A DNA stretch of 64,000 nt from Tunturiibacter empetritectus (GCF_014201375.1 NZ_JACHDZ010000005.1:283976-347975); one strand, 5' to 3'. Positions 34,069 to 44,560 are shown, numbered from the stretch's first letter. The notes: generated by a model not told the origin, from the letters alone. Numbers and translations are program-made.

Positions 34069-36507
34069 ATGAAACAGGATGTGACAGTTGAGCTTGCCGG
34101 CGGCAAGCAAATTAAATTCGAGACCGGACGCATGGCGAAACAAGCCCCCGGAGCGGCCCTTACTTCAAGCGGCGATAACGTAGTTCTGGCGACGGCAACC
34201 GCCTCACCCGATCCCAAAGAGGGGATCGATTTTTTCCCGCTCACCGTCGAATACCGCGAATTTACCTATGCGGGTGGCCGTATTCCTGGTGGGTTTATTA
34301 AGCGCGAAGGCCGTCCAAGTGAGAAGGAAATTCTGACGAGCCGTCAAATCGACCGCCCTATTCGTCCGCTGTTCCCCGAGGCGTTTCGCAATGAGACCCA
34401 GGTTGTTGCCTTCGTCTACTCTGCGGATAAAGAGAATGATCCTGATGTGCTTGGCATCAATGGTGCCAGTTGCGCGTTGGCGTTGAGCGATATTCCTTTT
34501 CACGGGCCGGTTGGTGCGGTGCGAATCGGTCTGATCGACGATCAGTTTGTTGTGAATCCTACTTACGCTGAACGGGCGCAGAGCAAGCTGAACATCATGG
34601 TCGTCGGAACGAAAGACGGCATCGTGATGATCGAGTCTGGCGCAAAGGAGGTCGCTGAAAACCGTGTGGTGGATGCGATTGAGTTTGCCCATGAGCAGAT
34701 CAAGAAGATCTGTGCGGCGATTGAAGATCTCGTTGCTCGCGCGGGCAAGACCAAGCGCACCGTCGGCGAGGTGGAAGTCGATCACGCGTATCTGAATGAG
34801 CTGACGGCAAAGGTTGGTTCGCAGTTGAAAGACGCTCTCGATACCCTGAAGCATCCGAAGTTCGAAAGCTATGCGCTGGTCAAGACGATCAAGGATGAGC
34901 TGAAGAAGGATCTGCCCGAGGGCGATGCCGCCGCTGCGAAGAAGCTCAGCAAATACTACGAGCTTTTGCGCGAGAAGATCTTCCGCGACCAGGTTTTGCA
35001 CGATCGGATTCGTCCGGATCATCGGGCCTTCGATAAGATTCGCGATTTGAGCATCGAGGTTGGCGTGCTTCCGCGGGTACACGGCTCGGCTCTGTTTACG
35101 CGTGGTGAGACGCAGGCGCTGGTGAGTGCAACCCTCGGTACTACGGACGACGCTCAGCGGCTTGAGAGCTATGAGGGAGAGCAGAAGCGCCGCTTTATGC
35201 TGCACTATAACTTCCCGCCGTTCTCGGTTGGCGAGGTGGGCCGTATGACTGGCGTGGGGCGGCGAGAGATCGGGCATGGTGCGTTGGCTTCGCGTGCGAT
35301 TGAAGCTGTGCTGCCAGCTGAGGATGAGTCGCCGTATACGCTGCGTGTCGTCTCGGACATCTTGGAATCGAATGGGTCGTCGTCGATGGCTACGGTTTGC
35401 GGTGCTTCGCTTGCGCTGATGCAAGCCGGTATTGCGATCAAGGGATCGGTCGCAGGCGTTGCGATGGGCCTGGTGAAGGAAGGCGATAACTACGCCATCC
35501 TGACGGATATCGCCGGTGCTGAAGATCACTATGGCGATATGGACTTCAAGGTTGCGGGTACGCGTAACGGAATCACCGCTCTGCAGATGGACATCAAGAT
35601 CATGGGGATCACTCCGCAGATTATGCGGGAGGCTCTGGAGCAGGCGCGGAAGGGTCGGCTGTTTCTGCTCGATACCATGGATGCGGTGATCTCGGGTGCG
35701 AGCCAGGAGAAGTCGCAGTTCGCTCCGCGCATTCATACGCTGCAGATTCCTACGGATAAGATTCGCGATCTGATTGGGCCGGGAGGCAAGGTGATTCGCG
35801 GCATCATTGATGCTACGGGCGTGAAGATCGATGTGGACGATACTGGGCGCGTCAATGTGGCGTCGAGCGATGCGGATGGTCTTGCACGCGCGATTCAGAT
35901 GATCAGCGATCTGACTGCTGTGCCTGAGATTGGGAAGACCTATCTTGGGAAGGTGGTTCGTCTTGCGGAGTTTGGCGCGTTTGTCGAGATCTTTCCTGGA
36001 ACCGATGGGCTGCTTCATGTCTCCGAAATCGCGGAACATCGCGTGAAGGAGGTGAAGGATGAACTTCGCGAAGGAGATCAGATTCTGGTGAAGGTTCTGG
36101 CGATTGAAGGGAACCGGATCAAACTTTCGAGGAAGGCTGTGTTGCGGGAGCAGCGCGCCAAACTTGGTCTTCCAGAGCCTGGTCAGATTGGTACGGATGG
36201 AGGCAGTGTCGCGGCCGGTGCAGCCGGGGGACAGGGTCGTCAGGACGCTGTTGTCGGTGATGCGGATGGGAGTGACGATGAGGGTGAGGACTTTGACGAG
36301 GATGGTGACGAGTCGACGGAAGAGCCTAACTTCAACCGTGCGGAGGGCGCTGTTCCGGTCCAGGCGGGCGGCGGAGCACCGGGCGCGAACGGACCTGGTG
36401 GTCAGAGACGGCCTGGTGGCGGAAGGCGTCGTCGCGGCGGTCGTCGACCGGGCTCTGGTTCGGGTTCGGGGTCGGGTGCGCCTTCGGGCGGCGGCGGCAA
36501 TCGGTAA
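34069..36507 (+). CDS. pnp: Polyribonucleotide nucleotidyltransferase (PNPase) with RGG-like tail
   Basis: Phosphorolytic 3'-5' exonuclease of the RNA degradosome. Two RNase PH domains (first with [20 protein letters not shown], second with [20 protein letters not shown] and [20 protein letters not shown]), a KH domain ([20 protein letters not shown]) and an S1 domain ([20 protein letters not shown]). At 812 residues it is about 100 longer than usual: an acidic stretch ([18 protein letters not shown]) and an Arg/Gly tail ([17 protein letters not shown]) are appended. AGAGAGG precedes the ATG. Followed by a 16-bp terminator. Confidence 0.98.
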   Translation: MKQDVTVELAGGKQIKFETGRMAKQAPGAALTSSGDNVVLATATASPDPKEGIDFFPLTVEYREFTYAGGRIPGGFIKREGRPSEKEILTSRQIDRPIRPLFPEAFRNETQVVAFVYSADKENDPDVLGINGASCALALSDIPFHGPVGAVRIGLIDDQFVVNPTYAERAQSKLNIMVVGTKDGIVMIESGAKEVAENRVVDAIEFAHEQIKKICAAIEDLVARAGKTKRTVGEVEVDHAYLNELTAKVGSQLKDALDTLKHPKFESYALVKTIKDELKKDLPEGDAAAAKKLSKYYELLREKIFRDQVLHDRIRPDHRAFDKIRDLSIEVGVLPRVHGSALFTRGETQALVSATLGTTDDAQRLESYEGEQKRRFMLHYNFPPFSVGEVGRMTGVGRREIGHGALASRAIEAVLPAEDESPYTLRVVSDILESNGSSSMATVCGASLALMQAGIAIKGSVAGVAMGLVKEGDNYAILTDIAGAEDHYGDMDFKVAGTRNGITALQMDIKIMGITPQIMREALEQARKGRLFLLDTMDAVISGASQEKSQFAPRIHTLQIPTDKIRDLIGPGGKVIRGIIDATGVKIDVDDTGRVNVASSDADGLARAIQMISDLTAVPEIGKTYLGKVVRLAEFGAFVEIFPGTDGLLHVSEIAEHRVKEVKDELREGDQILVKVLAIEGNRIKLSRKAVLREQRAKLGLPEPGQIGTDGGSVAAGAAGGQGRQDAVVGDADGSDDEGEDFDEDGDESTEEPNFNRAEGAVPVQAGGGAPGANGPGGQRRPGGGRRRRGGRRPGSGSGSGSGAPSGGGGNR

Positions 36508-36519
36508 GGTTGCATAACG

Positions 36520-36556
36520 GACAGAAAGACCGCGCACTTCGCGCGGTCTTTCTGTC
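36520..36556 (+). terminator. Rho-independent terminator after pnp
   Basis: A perfect 16-bp stem: gacagaaagaccgcgc (36520-36535), loop acttc, gcgcggtctttctgtc (36541-36556). The AAAG/CTTT segment gives an A-run and T-run within the stem, so it can act on both strands. Confidence 0.9.
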
Positions 36557-36601
36557 TGTGTAGTGAGTTCGAGGGAGTGAGTTGCGAGGTGAGTTGAGAG
36601 G

Positions 36602-37471
36602 ATGAGACGCGCGGTGTGGCTTGCTTTTGCGGCGGTCTGTGTCTTGTCGGCTACGTCGTGGGTTGTTCCTCGTACGGAGGGGCTGCCTGCGCTTGAGTTG
36701 CAGGGGCTTCGTTATGGGGTGATTGGGCTGGTTGCGTTTTTGTCTGGGCGGGGCCGGGTTAGGTTTGGGAGGGTTGGGCTGCGGATGGCGGCGGCTGGGG
36801 TGGGGTTCTTTGGTATGCCAATGGTGATTGGGGAGTGGGCGCGGGTTGGTGTGCCGGAGATCAGCAGGTCGGCTTTGTTTGCCATGGTTCCGGTTGTGGT
36901 GGTGATGGCGGTTGCGGTGGGGGATGAGGAGCGTGGGGTTCGGCGGTTTCTGGTTCCGGCTCTGATGGGACTGGGTGGACTGCTGTTGCTGCTGCCGCTC
37001 GAGTTCTCGGGATCGCTTCGCGGACGGGTGATGCAGGGTGCGGTGTGCCTTGCAGTGGTGGGGGTTGGGTTGTCGAGTGTGTGGCTGTATCGCCTGTTGC
37101 GGGGGATGGCTTTGGCGGAGGCGCTTGCGGTTGTTTGTCTCAGCAACGCTTTGTTTCTACTGGTTTGTAGTGCGGTTCGGGGGGAGTTCGTCTGGAGATT
37201 GAGCGGGCTGGCTTCGGTGGTGTCGCTTTCGTCGCTGGTTGATGTTGCGGAGGTTATTTTGCTGGTGTGGTTGCTTCGAGAGATGATGCCGGTGCGGTTT
37301 GCTGCCCGGTACCTGGTGATTCCGCTGCTGACTTTGCTGGAGAGTTATGCGCTGACGCGGCCTGAGCTGACGGTGAGAGTGGTCAGCGGGGTGGTGCTGC
37401 TTACGGCTGGTGCGGGGATGCTTCTGACTTTCAAGTTGGGCGAGGAAGAGACGATGCTGTCTCTTCGTTGA
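36602..37471 (+). CDS. DMT/EamA-like multi-spanning membrane protein
   Basis: About ten hydrophobic segments in 289 residues (for example FAAVCVLSATSWVV, YGVIGLVAFLSG, FAMVPVVVVMAVAVGDE, VSGVVLLTAGAGMLLTF). The arrangement of two five-helix halves suggests the drug/metabolite transporter superfamily; the substrate is unknown. The N-terminal TSWVVPRTEGLPALELQGLR resembles EamA proteins. Transcribed after the pnp terminator. The + strand is extremely G-rich here: 32 G and 9 C in 36901-36960. Confidence 0.75.
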   Translation: MRRAVWLAFAAVCVLSATSWVVPRTEGLPALELQGLRYGVIGLVAFLSGRGRVRFGRVGLRMAAAGVGFFGMPMVIGEWARVGVPEISRSALFAMVPVVVVMAVAVGDEERGVRRFLVPALMGLGGLLLLLPLEFSGSLRGRVMQGAVCLAVVGVGLSSVWLYRLLRGMALAEALAVVCLSNALFLLVCSAVRGEFVWRLSGLASVVSLSSLVDVAEVILLVWLLREMMPVRFAARYLVIPLLTLLESYALTRPELTVRVVSGVVLLTAGAGMLLTFKLGEEETMLSLR

Positions 37472-37511
37472 TACTTTTCTGTGTAGACATCTGCGCGGTA
37501 CACTTTGGTCA

Positions 37512-37922
37512 ATGGCTGCTTCCATGTACATTGTGGTCGAGGGCGAAGACCCGGGCTTCGACATCTTTGTAAACGGGCGATCGCTGGCGCGGCATGAGGA
37601 TGCGCTGGAGCGACTGGCTCTCCGGCTTGGGGTTCGACCGCTGATTGAGTTCTTTTCGGCGGATGAGAATTCGATGTCGCTTCTGATCGAAGAGGGCGCG
37701 GGGAACCAGGAGCTGTTGCGTCGACTGCCCCCGCCACAGTGGTACTCTCCCGCAGATGGGCTGAAGACGGTGCATGCGTTGTTAAGAACCCTGGAGACTG
37801 ATCCGCAACAGCTCGGAACCGAGGGGGAACAGGTGCTCTCAGAGTTGCTGGAGTATGCCCACGTGCTCGAAAAGACGATGGACAGGAAGATGCGGTGGCA
37901 TCTGGCGGTTAGCTGGCGGTAA
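37512..37922 (+). CDS. Conserved hypothetical protein, 136 aa
   Basis: I do not recognise a family. The start MYIVVEGEDPGFDIFVNGRS looks like a beta strand pair, followed by helices (ALERLALRLGVRPLIEFFSA) and QWYSPADGLKTVHALLRTLE. The tail is a helix (VLSELLEYAHVLEKTMDRKM). Acidic, cytosolic, no motif of a known enzyme. It lies 40 nt after the membrane protein gene and may share its transcript. Confidence 0.65.
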   Translation: MAASMYIVVEGEDPGFDIFVNGRSLARHEDALERLALRLGVRPLIEFFSADENSMSLLIEEGAGNQELLRRLPPPQWYSPADGLKTVHALLRTLETDPQQLGTEGEQVLSELLEYAHVLEKTMDRKMRWHLAVSWR

Positions 37923-38033
37923 CTCGACACGTGCCTGCAGTGTGAAGGAGCTGGAGCCTTGCTCGTTGATGGGAGCTAGTCACATTTGCCATGACCGCCC
38001 TGAACAGCGAAGCTCCAGCAAATCTTCACGAAA

Positions 38034-38711
38034 TTACTGCTTCGAGGTACTACCAGCCACCGCTTGCTCAATAAGTGAAGCAACCGCGTCGGGCCGTGAG
38101 ACGTAGACCGAGTGGCTTCCCTTGACCTCGACGACCTTTGAACCGGCTCGTTTCGACATGGCTCGCTGAGCGTCAGGCGGGATCATCCGATCATCTGTGG
38201 TAACGAGATACCAACTGGGCTTCGTCTTCCAAGCGGCCTCGGTGACGACGCCATTCAAAGCCTCGAGTCCCCACGGGACCTGCGAGTTCGCCATGAACTC
38301 TGCCATCTCAGGCTTTACGTCACCGGCAAACGATGCTGGAAACTTTTCCCGGTCGAGAAGCAGGAAGCCGTCCTGCGGCGGCAGAATCGGGGGGACCGGT
38401 GCACCCGGAGGAGGGTTCTTGATCAGAGAGCTGACAGCTTCGCCATTGTCCGGGGCGAATGCGGCGATATAAACAAGCCCGGCAACCTTGGGGTCGGATC
38501 CCGCCTGGCTGCTGATCGCCCCACCGTAGGAATGACCAACGAGAATAACGGGACCATTCAATGCGGCGATAGCCCTCTTCGTGACCGCGACATCATCCGC
38601 AAGAGATATTGTGGGATTCTGAACGACCGTGACGGTATATCCCTTCTTCTTGAGGATGTTGTAGACGCCTTCCCATCCAGAGCCGTCTACGAATCCACCA
38701 TGGACGAGCAC
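38034..38711 (-). pseudogene. Alpha/beta hydrolase, N-terminally truncated remnant
   Basis: The body is a good alpha/beta hydrolase: LVHGGFVDGSGWEGVYNILK, nucleophile elbow VGHSYGGAISS, an acid in TTDDRMIPP and His in GSHSVYVSRP. The first usable start (GTG at 38711) falls inside the first conserved strand. Homologous-looking sequence (KGSVV) continues upstream in frame without any ATG, GTG or TTG before it becomes unrelated. Such proteins normally carry a signal peptide, which is missing. It is next to a LysR remnant, so both were probably cut by one rearrangement. It could still be translated from the GTG. Confidence 0.65.
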
Positions 38712-38861
38712 AACGGAACCCTTGATATGGGAGTTGGGATCTTCAAGAACTCCTCGGGAATGCGGAGGAGTTCGCTCTTTCGCTTTGCACTGATGGCAGT
38801 GTTCCCGGATCAGGGGGCTGCGATCAACAGCGCACCGACGCGGTGGTCCTCTCTCAGCTAG

Positions 38862-39206
38862 CAGAGATTAATCTCACTGACAAAGGACTATCCCCATCAG
38901 TTGATTATCGACAAGCAGCTTGCGAAGGTTGGCGTCGTTTGCAGACGCGAACAAACCGTGAAGCTGCTGGAGACGCAGATTGCACTAGTGGAGGCTCAGG
39001 AAGGTATCGCCGTCATCCCTTCGTTTGGCATGCTCGCCTGCCGTAACCGCAAGGTCACCACGAGCGCGCTGATTGACCCAGTGGTCAGCCTTGACTTTTA
39101 TCAAATTAGCAACCGCGGCAGCCGTTTGTCAGAGGACGCTAAAGAGTTCAGCCGGTTCTTGAAGACGTACATTGCCAACTGGGCAGGCAGTTCGAACGTT
39201 CCATAG
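38862..39206 (+). pseudogene. LysR-family regulator, C-terminal remnant
   Basis: About 115 codons open after an in-frame TAG at 38859. The sequence SLTKDYPHQLIIDKQLAKVG, then TQIALVEAQEGIAVIPSFGM and DPVVSLDFYQISNRG, matches the end of a LysR substrate-binding domain. The DNA-binding half and first effector lobe are absent, and the only start, a TTG at 38901, is internal to the domain. It abuts the truncated hydrolase gene. Confidence 0.7.
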
Positions 39207-39221
39207 CATTCTTCAAGAGTT

Positions 39222-40007
39222 CTAGTGGCGGGTTTCGGAGGAGGCGGTGGTGTGGGTGGTCTGGTCGCCTTCGCCTAGTTTGCGATGGAAGAGGTCGAAG
39301 ACGAGGCCGTAGAGGTTGTAGGCAAGTTCGGGGTCGTAGCGGATGCCCTCGTCACGCATGAAGGCGTGGGCCCCGTTGACCTCGTGCCAGCTGAACTTCT
39401 TTTCGAGTTGGTTGAGGCGGGCGAGGACGGCCATGCGGCCTTCGAGAGGGATGTGCGGGTCCTGACGGCCCCAGATCATGAGGAGCTCGCCATGGATGTC
39501 GGCGGCGCGCTGGAGGGAGTCGTCTCCGCTTTTGCTGAGGGAGCCTTTGTGGATGTCGGTGGCGTAGAAGCAAGCGGTGGCTAGGACGTCGGGGTTCATG
39601 GCGGCGCGGAAGGCGAGGTGGCCGCCGATGCAGATGCCCATGGCTCCGAGACGACCGGTGCAGTCGGGGCGGGACTTGAGGTGATCGAGTGCGGCGCGGG
39701 CGTCGGCGTCGTAGCTGGAGCGCTCTTTGGTGGTCTTAAGCGCGTTGCCGCGGTCGGAGCCGGCCTGATCGTAGGCGAGGATGGTGCCGGCGGGTTCGAA
39801 CTCGTGGTAGATCTCGGGGCAGGCGACGATGTAGCCGTGGCCGGCTAGCATGGCGGCGGTGCGGCGGATGGGCGCGGTGATCTGAAAGATCTCGGAGTAG
39901 AAGACGATGCCGGGGTAACGACCGGGGGCGGCGGGGCGCACGATGTGGGTCCGCATGGGGCCGGTGGGTGTGTCGAGTGTGACGTACTCGTCGTTGACGA
40001 TGATCAT
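39222..40007 (-). CDS. Dienelactone hydrolase family protein
   Basis: 261 residues with the Cys nucleophile elbow MGICIGGHLAF, the acidic residue in FYSEIFQIT, Asp in WGRQDPHIP and His in NGAHAFMRDE. The length and the RTAAMLAGHGYIVACPEIYH segment match the carboxymethylenebutenolidase group. It shares fold and catalytic motifs but little sequence with the copy at 32677. Substrate unknown. Starts at ATG 40007, divergent from the PaiB-like gene. Confidence 0.92.
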   Translation of the reverse strand: MIIVNDEYVTLDTPTGPMRTHIVRPAAPGRYPGIVFYSEIFQITAPIRRTAAMLAGHGYIVACPEIYHEFEPAGTILAYDQAGSDRGNALKTTKERSSYDADARAALDHLKSRPDCTGRLGAMGICIGGHLAFRAAMNPDVLATACFYATDIHKGSLSKSGDDSLQRAADIHGELLMIWGRQDPHIPLEGRMAVLARLNQLEKKFSWHEVNGAHAFMRDEGIRYDPELAYNLYGLVFDLFHRKLGEGDQTTHTTASSETRH

Positions 40008-40121
40008 TTTTCTTTTCGCCTCGAATCTCGGATGAGGGATGACTCGCTTGTGAGTTTGCCCCGGTGTCTATCTTATTCTGGTTGAGAGTGGTGTGGCTTA
40101 TGCTGAGTCATGAGGTGAGGG

Positions 40122-40754
40122 ATGTACATTCCACGTGCGAATGAAGAGAGGCGTGTGCCGGTGCTGCACTCGCTGATGAGGGCGGAGCCGCTGGCGGCAC
40201 TGGTGACTTTGAGTTCGTCTGGGCTGGTGGCTTCTCATATTCCGATGGTGCTTGAGGAGGACGGTTCGCCGCTGGGCGTGCTGAGGGGCCACGTTTCGCG
40301 GGCGAATTCGCAGTGGCGCGATTTGGACACTTCGGTTGAGGCGCTGGCGATCTTCTCTGGCCCGCAGCACTACATCTCGCCGACGTGGTATCCGGGGAAG
40401 GTGGAGCATGGGAGAGAGGTGCCGACGTGGAACTATGTTGTGGTTCACGCGTACGGATCGCTGAAGGTGATGGAGGACAAGGGCTGGATGAGAGCACACC
40501 TTGAGAGGCTGACGAATGAGAACGAAGCCGGGACAGCGATGCCGTGGCGGGTGAGCGATGCGCCGGAGGAGTTTATAGAGACGATGATGAAGGGGATTGT
40601 GGGGCTGGAGCTGCCGATCGGCCGCCTGGAGGGGAAGTGGAAGGTCAGTCAGAATCGCACGATGCGGGATCGAGAGGGAGTGCTGGAAGGACTGAGCAAG
40701 GAGGGTACGCCGGAGAGCCAAATGATGAAGAGGCTAGTTGAAGGCGCTATGTAG
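40122..40754 (+). CDS. PaiB-like FMN-binding split-barrel protein
   Basis: 210 residues of the FMN-binding negative transcriptional regulator family (PaiB of Bacillus). Typical segments are LVTLSSSGLVASHIPMVLEE, GVLRGHVSRANSQWRDL, FSGPQHYISPTWYPGK and TWNYVVVHAYGSLKV, ending GKWKVSQNRTMRDREGV. The fold binds flavin or haem-like cofactors; direct DNA binding is doubtful. Convergent with the glycosylase gene, 7 nt apart. Confidence 0.88.
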   Translation: MYIPRANEERRVPVLHSLMRAEPLAALVTLSSSGLVASHIPMVLEEDGSPLGVLRGHVSRANSQWRDLDTSVEALAIFSGPQHYISPTWYPGKVEHGREVPTWNYVVVHAYGSLKVMEDKGWMRAHLERLTNENEAGTAMPWRVSDAPEEFIETMMKGIVGLELPIGRLEGKWKVSQNRTMRDREGVLEGLSKEGTPESQMMKRLVEGAM

Positions 40755-40761
40755 TGACGGC

Positions 40762-41361
40762 TTAGCCAAGGAGGAAGCGGAGGGGGCGGTCGGCGGCTTT
40801 GCTGATGCCTATGCGTGGGGTGGTTTGGATATCGGTGGGATGGTGGCCGTCGTCGAGGATCTGGATGGCGGAGGTGGGTGAGGTTACGTCGAGGCCATTG
40901 GAGTTGTTTCGGGTGATGTCGAGAGCCTGACAGAGGCGGCCAGGGCCTCCGGTGAGGAGTTTGGGTTTTGTGTTGTGGGGAAGGCCGCGGAGATCGGCCA
41001 TGGTTTCGAGGCCGTCGATTGGATCGAGGGCTCGGATGAGGACTCCTCCGGCTTCGCCGGGAAGATGCGAGGCGACGTTGAGGCAGTAGTACATGCCATA
41101 GATGAAGTAGACATATACGTGTCCGGATGGACCGAAGAGTATTGCGTTGCTGGGAGTGAGACCGCGGGCTGCGTGGGATGCCGGGTCGATGAGGCCGAGG
41201 TAGGCTTCGACTTCGGTGATGCGGGCGGTGAGGCGCTCGCCTTGCAGGTCGCGGATGAGGAGCTTGCCGAGGAGGGCTCGGGCTACGATTTCGGGGGATC
41301 GGGTGTAGAAGAGTCGTGGGAGGAGTTTAGAGGGGGGACGGGTATGCGGGGGGCTGTTCAT
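40762..41361 (-). CDS. mpg: 3-methyladenine DNA glycosylase (AAG/Mpg family)
   Basis: Removes alkylated purines in base-excision repair. 199 residues with the family motifs ARALLGKLLIRD, TARITEVEAYLG (catalytic Glu), DPASHAARGLTPSNAILFG, YVYFIYGMYYCLNV (base-flipping Tyr) and GPGRLCQALDI. Convergent with the PaiB-like gene. No other repair gene is in the same unit, but uvrB is 1.2 kb away. Confidence 0.93.
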   Translation of the reverse strand: MNSPPHTRPPSKLLPRLFYTRSPEIVARALLGKLLIRDLQGERLTARITEVEAYLGLIDPASHAARGLTPSNAILFGPSGHVYVYFIYGMYYCLNVASHLPGEAGGVLIRALDPIDGLETMADLRGLPHNTKPKLLTGGPGRLCQALDITRNNSNGLDVTSPTSAIQILDDGHHPTDIQTTPRIGISKAADRPLRFLLG

Positions 41362-41464
41362 ATTTTTGAGTGTTGAGATTTTGACGCTTTCATCCTATAT
41401 CCCCACCGTCCGCAAGCCGCACATTGATGGTTACCCAAATTTTGCGCAGGCTAGATAGAAACCA

Positions 41465-41515
41465 ATAGGTGGGCTGCCCGCCAACCCCACCCAAGCTTTG
41501 TGGTAAGCCACCCGC
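41465..41515. repeat. Dispersed repeat-like element (ccacccaagcttt type)
   Basis: The text ccccacccaagctttgtggt, then aagccacccgcc, resembles intergenic elements I recall from Terriglobia. It includes a small hairpin GTGG-taag-CCAC. It lies between the glycosylase gene and the HEPN-like gene. Confidence 0.4.
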
Positions 41516-41560
41516 CGGACTGCAATACGCCGCTGCTGTGAGACCACTACTCACATAACG

Positions 41561-42409
41561 TTACGTCGAGCTGACCCGACGTGGAGTGATTTCTATCGAT
41601 TCCAAGTCGCTCTCTGTAAGAGGGGATGCTACACCTTCGAGGCCGAGGGTCGACATCTGCTTATAAATTTCATCTTGAGGTACACCAAGTGTGACGGCAG
41701 TAGCGAAAACGAGTGCCGAGGCATGGTCTAGCATCACACCAGCATCTAATAATGCATTGTCGTATCGAATTTTGACGAGTCCGTCTTCGTGCACAATCTG
41801 GTGTCTGAAACGATCGAAACGCCTTAACAGAGATTCACCGGGTTGCAGCAATTGATGGTGTATTGCTCTCGCTTCGTCTGTGAATGCGGCGAAAAGCAGC
41901 TCGTTCTTTTTGATCAGGCTCTCTTTGCCAAATCTGTGGATGAAGCCGTCTGCCGCTTTGTCGAAGGCACTTGCCCTATCCATAGTGATCGCTTGCTGGA
42001 GCGAGTATTCCTTAGTTGCTGCCTTAAGGATTCGAGATTCCCAATGTGCGGTGTTGAGTAAAACAAAACTGCTCAAAAGTTTCGTCAGCACCCCGTCTAA
42101 AAGGCTGTGCACGAGTACGACCGTTCCGGCTTCGACGGTGGCTTGTAATTGTGCTCCCCACTTCTGGCTGAAATAATGGTTTACTCGCGGGTCAGTCCGC
42201 TCGCCACGTTGCTCGATTAGGCTCTGGCGGATCGCTTGCAAACCGGGATCCACCGCGTTCCTGAGGTGCCCGATTCGCCATCCGTAAGACCAGATCGTGG
42301 ATGTGAGTATGGCTAGATTCGCGGTAACTACCAGTTGCAGCAGGTCCGTCTGCGCATTCGTTGGTGTCGCGGTGTGGAGATAGACGTTCGATACAGTCAG
42401 CTGATTCAT
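41561..42409 (-). CDS. HEPN-like hypothetical protein
   Basis: 282 residues, mostly helical. The motif FDRFRHQIVHEDG contains R-H-x3-H, the core of HEPN-superfamily ribonucleases. Upstream helices include VEAGTVVLVHSLLDGVLTKL and IKKNELLFAAFTDEARAIHH. HEPN proteins often act in toxin-antitoxin, Abi or other defence roles, but also in RNA handling. No obvious antitoxin or partner is adjacent. GC and skew are unlike the surrounding G-rich DNA, suggesting recent arrival. Start ATG at 42409. Confidence 0.6.
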   Translation of the reverse strand: MNQLTVSNVYLHTATPTNAQTDLLQLVVTANLAILTSTIWSYGWRIGHLRNAVDPGLQAIRQSLIEQRGERTDPRVNHYFSQKWGAQLQATVEAGTVVLVHSLLDGVLTKLLSSFVLLNTAHWESRILKAATKEYSLQQAITMDRASAFDKAADGFIHRFGKESLIKKNELLFAAFTDEARAIHHQLLQPGESLLRRFDRFRHQIVHEDGLVKIRYDNALLDAGVMLDHASALVFATAVTLGVPQDEIYKQMSTLGLEGVASPLTESDLESIEITPRRVSST

Positions 42410-42508
42410 TAGTTGCCCATATGCCCCAACAAACCCTAATCTTCACCCTTCCGTTTATCCATCGCAAGCTTACAGTGCATTGGCGTATCTGCTGGAACAA
42501 ATGTTCTT

Positions 42509-44497
42509 CTAACTGAAGAGGAACTCTTTGGTGCGGAGTTCTTTTACGGTGTCGCGGAGCTTGGCGGCTTTTTCGAATTCGAATTTCTTGGCGGCTTCGC
42601 GCATGTCGGATTCTAGTTTGCCTATGTAGACGTCGAGCTCTTGTTGAGTGGAGAAGTCGGGCATGCCTTCGGCTTCGTCGGTGAGGTCGGCGTAGTCGGC
42701 TTTGAGGATGCCGGCCAGGCCCATTTCTATTGGGCGGATGATGCTGGCGGGAGTGATGCCGTTTTCTTCGTTGTAGGCGACTTGTTTTTCGCGGCGGCGG
42801 TCGGTTTCGTTGATGGCGCGCTGCATGGAGTCAGTCATCTTATCCGCATAAAGAATTGCACGGCCTTCGACGTGGCGGGCGGCGCGGCCGATGGTTTGGA
42901 TAAGAGAGCCCTGGGAGCGGAGGAAGCCTTCTTTGTCGGCGTCTAAGATTGCTACCAACGAGACCTCGGGGAGATCGAGGCCTTCGCGCAGAAGGTTGAT
43001 GCCGATGAGGACGTCATACTCGCCTTTGCGGAGGTCGCGGAGAAGCTTGATGCGCTCGAGGGTTTCGATCTCGGAGTGCATGTAGCGGCAGCGGACGCCG
43101 ACTTCGGTGTAGTAGCTGGCGAGGTCTTCGGACATGCGCTTGGTGAGGGTGGTGACCAGGACGCGCTGATTCTTTGCAGTGCGGTCGCGAATCTCGGCGA
43201 GAAGATCGTCGATCTGGCCTTTGATAGGGCGGATCTCGACCTGAGGATCAATGAGGCCGGTGGGGCGGATGATCTGTTCGACGACCACGCCGGCGGATTT
43301 TGTCAGCTCGTAGGCGCCGGGGGTGGCGGATACGTAGATGATTTGGCCGGTGCGGGACTCGAACTCTTCGAAGCGGAGGGGGCGGTTGTCCATCGCCGAC
43401 GGAAGCCTGAATCCATAGTCGACGAGATTTTGTTTACGGCTGCGGTCGCCGTGCCACATGCCGTGGAGCTGTGGGACGGTGACGTGGGACTCGTCGATGA
43501 AGAGCAGATAGTCCTGCGGGAAGTAGTCGAGGAGCGTGGGCGGCGGTTCGCCGGGGAGACGCGCGGAGAAGTGGCGGGAGTAGTTTTCGATGCCGTGGCA
43601 GAAGCCCACGGACTTGATCATCTCGAGATCGAAGCGGGTTCGCTGGTGAATGCGCTGGGACTCGACGAGACGGCCCTGATTTTCGAGCTCCTTCTCCCAC
43701 CACTCCATCTCTTCAAGGATGGAGTTCACCGCGGTGGCCTTGCGCTCAGGTTGAACGACATAGTGGGACTTGGGGTAGATGGGGAGGCGGGAGTACTTCT
43801 GCCGGACCGTGCCGAAGAGGGGATCGATCTGGGAGAGTGAATCTATTTCGTCGCCAAAGAGCTCTATACGGTAGGCATTCTCGTCGTAGGTGGGATAGAC
43901 CTCGATGATGTCGCCGCGGACGCGAAAGGTGCCGCGGCGGAAGTCGACGTCGTTGCGCTCGTAGAGGATCTCGACGAGGCGGCGGGTGATGTCTTCGCGC
44001 TTAATCTTCTGGCCTTTTTCGAGGAGCATCAACATGCCGTAATAGGCTTCGGGCGAGCCGAGGCCGTAGATGCAGGAGACGGAGGAGACGATGATGGCGT
44101 CGCGACGCTCGAAGAGGCTGCGGGTGGCGGCGAGACGAAGTTTATCTAATTCTTCATTGATGGTTGATTCTTTTTCAATGAAGAGATCACCGGCGGGGAT
44201 GTAGGCTTCGGGTTGGTAGTAGTCGTAGTAGGAGACGAAGTACTCGACGGCGTTGTTGGGGAAGAAGGTTTTGAACTCGTGGTAGAGCTGGGCGGCGAGG
44301 GTTTTGTTGTGAGCGAGGATGAGGGCGGGGCGCTGGAGCTCTTCGATGACCTTGGCCATGGTGAAGGTTTTGCCGGAGCCGGTGACGCCGAGGAGGACTT
44401 GATCTTTTTCGCCGGCGTGGATGCCGGAGATGAGCTCGGAGATGGCGCGGGGCTGGTCGCCCTGGGGCTTGTAGGTGGTCGAGAGCTGGAAGTCCAT
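42509..44497 (-). CDS. uvrB: Excinuclease ABC subunit B
   Basis: Helicase-like damage verifier of nucleotide excision repair, 662 residues. Motifs: [10 protein letters not shown], Walker [13 protein letters not shown], the damage-probing hairpin [33 protein letters not shown], and the C-terminal UVR motif ([16 protein letters not shown]) that contacts UvrC. The gene is on the lagging side by skew yet follows the regional G-rich + strand. Start ATG at 44497. Confidence 0.98.
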   Translation of the reverse strand: MDFQLSTTYKPQGDQPRAISELISGIHAGEKDQVLLGVTGSGKTFTMAKVIEELQRPALILAHNKTLAAQLYHEFKTFFPNNAVEYFVSYYDYYQPEAYIPAGDLFIEKESTINEELDKLRLAATRSLFERRDAIIVSSVSCIYGLGSPEAYYGMLMLLEKGQKIKREDITRRLVEILYERNDVDFRRGTFRVRGDIIEVYPTYDENAYRIELFGDEIDSLSQIDPLFGTVRQKYSRLPIYPKSHYVVQPERKATAVNSILEEMEWWEKELENQGRLVESQRIHQRTRFDLEMIKSVGFCHGIENYSRHFSARLPGEPPPTLLDYFPQDYLLFIDESHVTVPQLHGMWHGDRSRKQNLVDYGFRLPSAMDNRPLRFEEFESRTGQIIYVSATPGAYELTKSAGVVVEQIIRPTGLIDPQVEIRPIKGQIDDLLAEIRDRTAKNQRVLVTTLTKRMSEDLASYYTEVGVRCRYMHSEIETLERIKLLRDLRKGEYDVLIGINLLREGLDLPEVSLVAILDADKEGFLRSQGSLIQTIGRAARHVEGRAILYADKMTDSMQRAINETDRRREKQVAYNEENGITPASIIRPIEMGLAGILKADYADLTDEAEGMPDFSTQQELDVYIGKLESDMREAAKKFEFEKAAKLRDTVKELRTKEFLFS

Positions 44498-44560
44498 CTT
44501 TGTAGGATAGTTTATTTAGAGGGCAGGTTGTGATGACGAAAACAAGAACAAAAGCAAAAG

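Noticed and set aside
34204..36537. 777-codon open frame antisense to pnp
   Set aside because: It mirrors a certain PNPase gene; its Arg/His/Leu-rich translation has no domain features and arises from high-GC codon bias.
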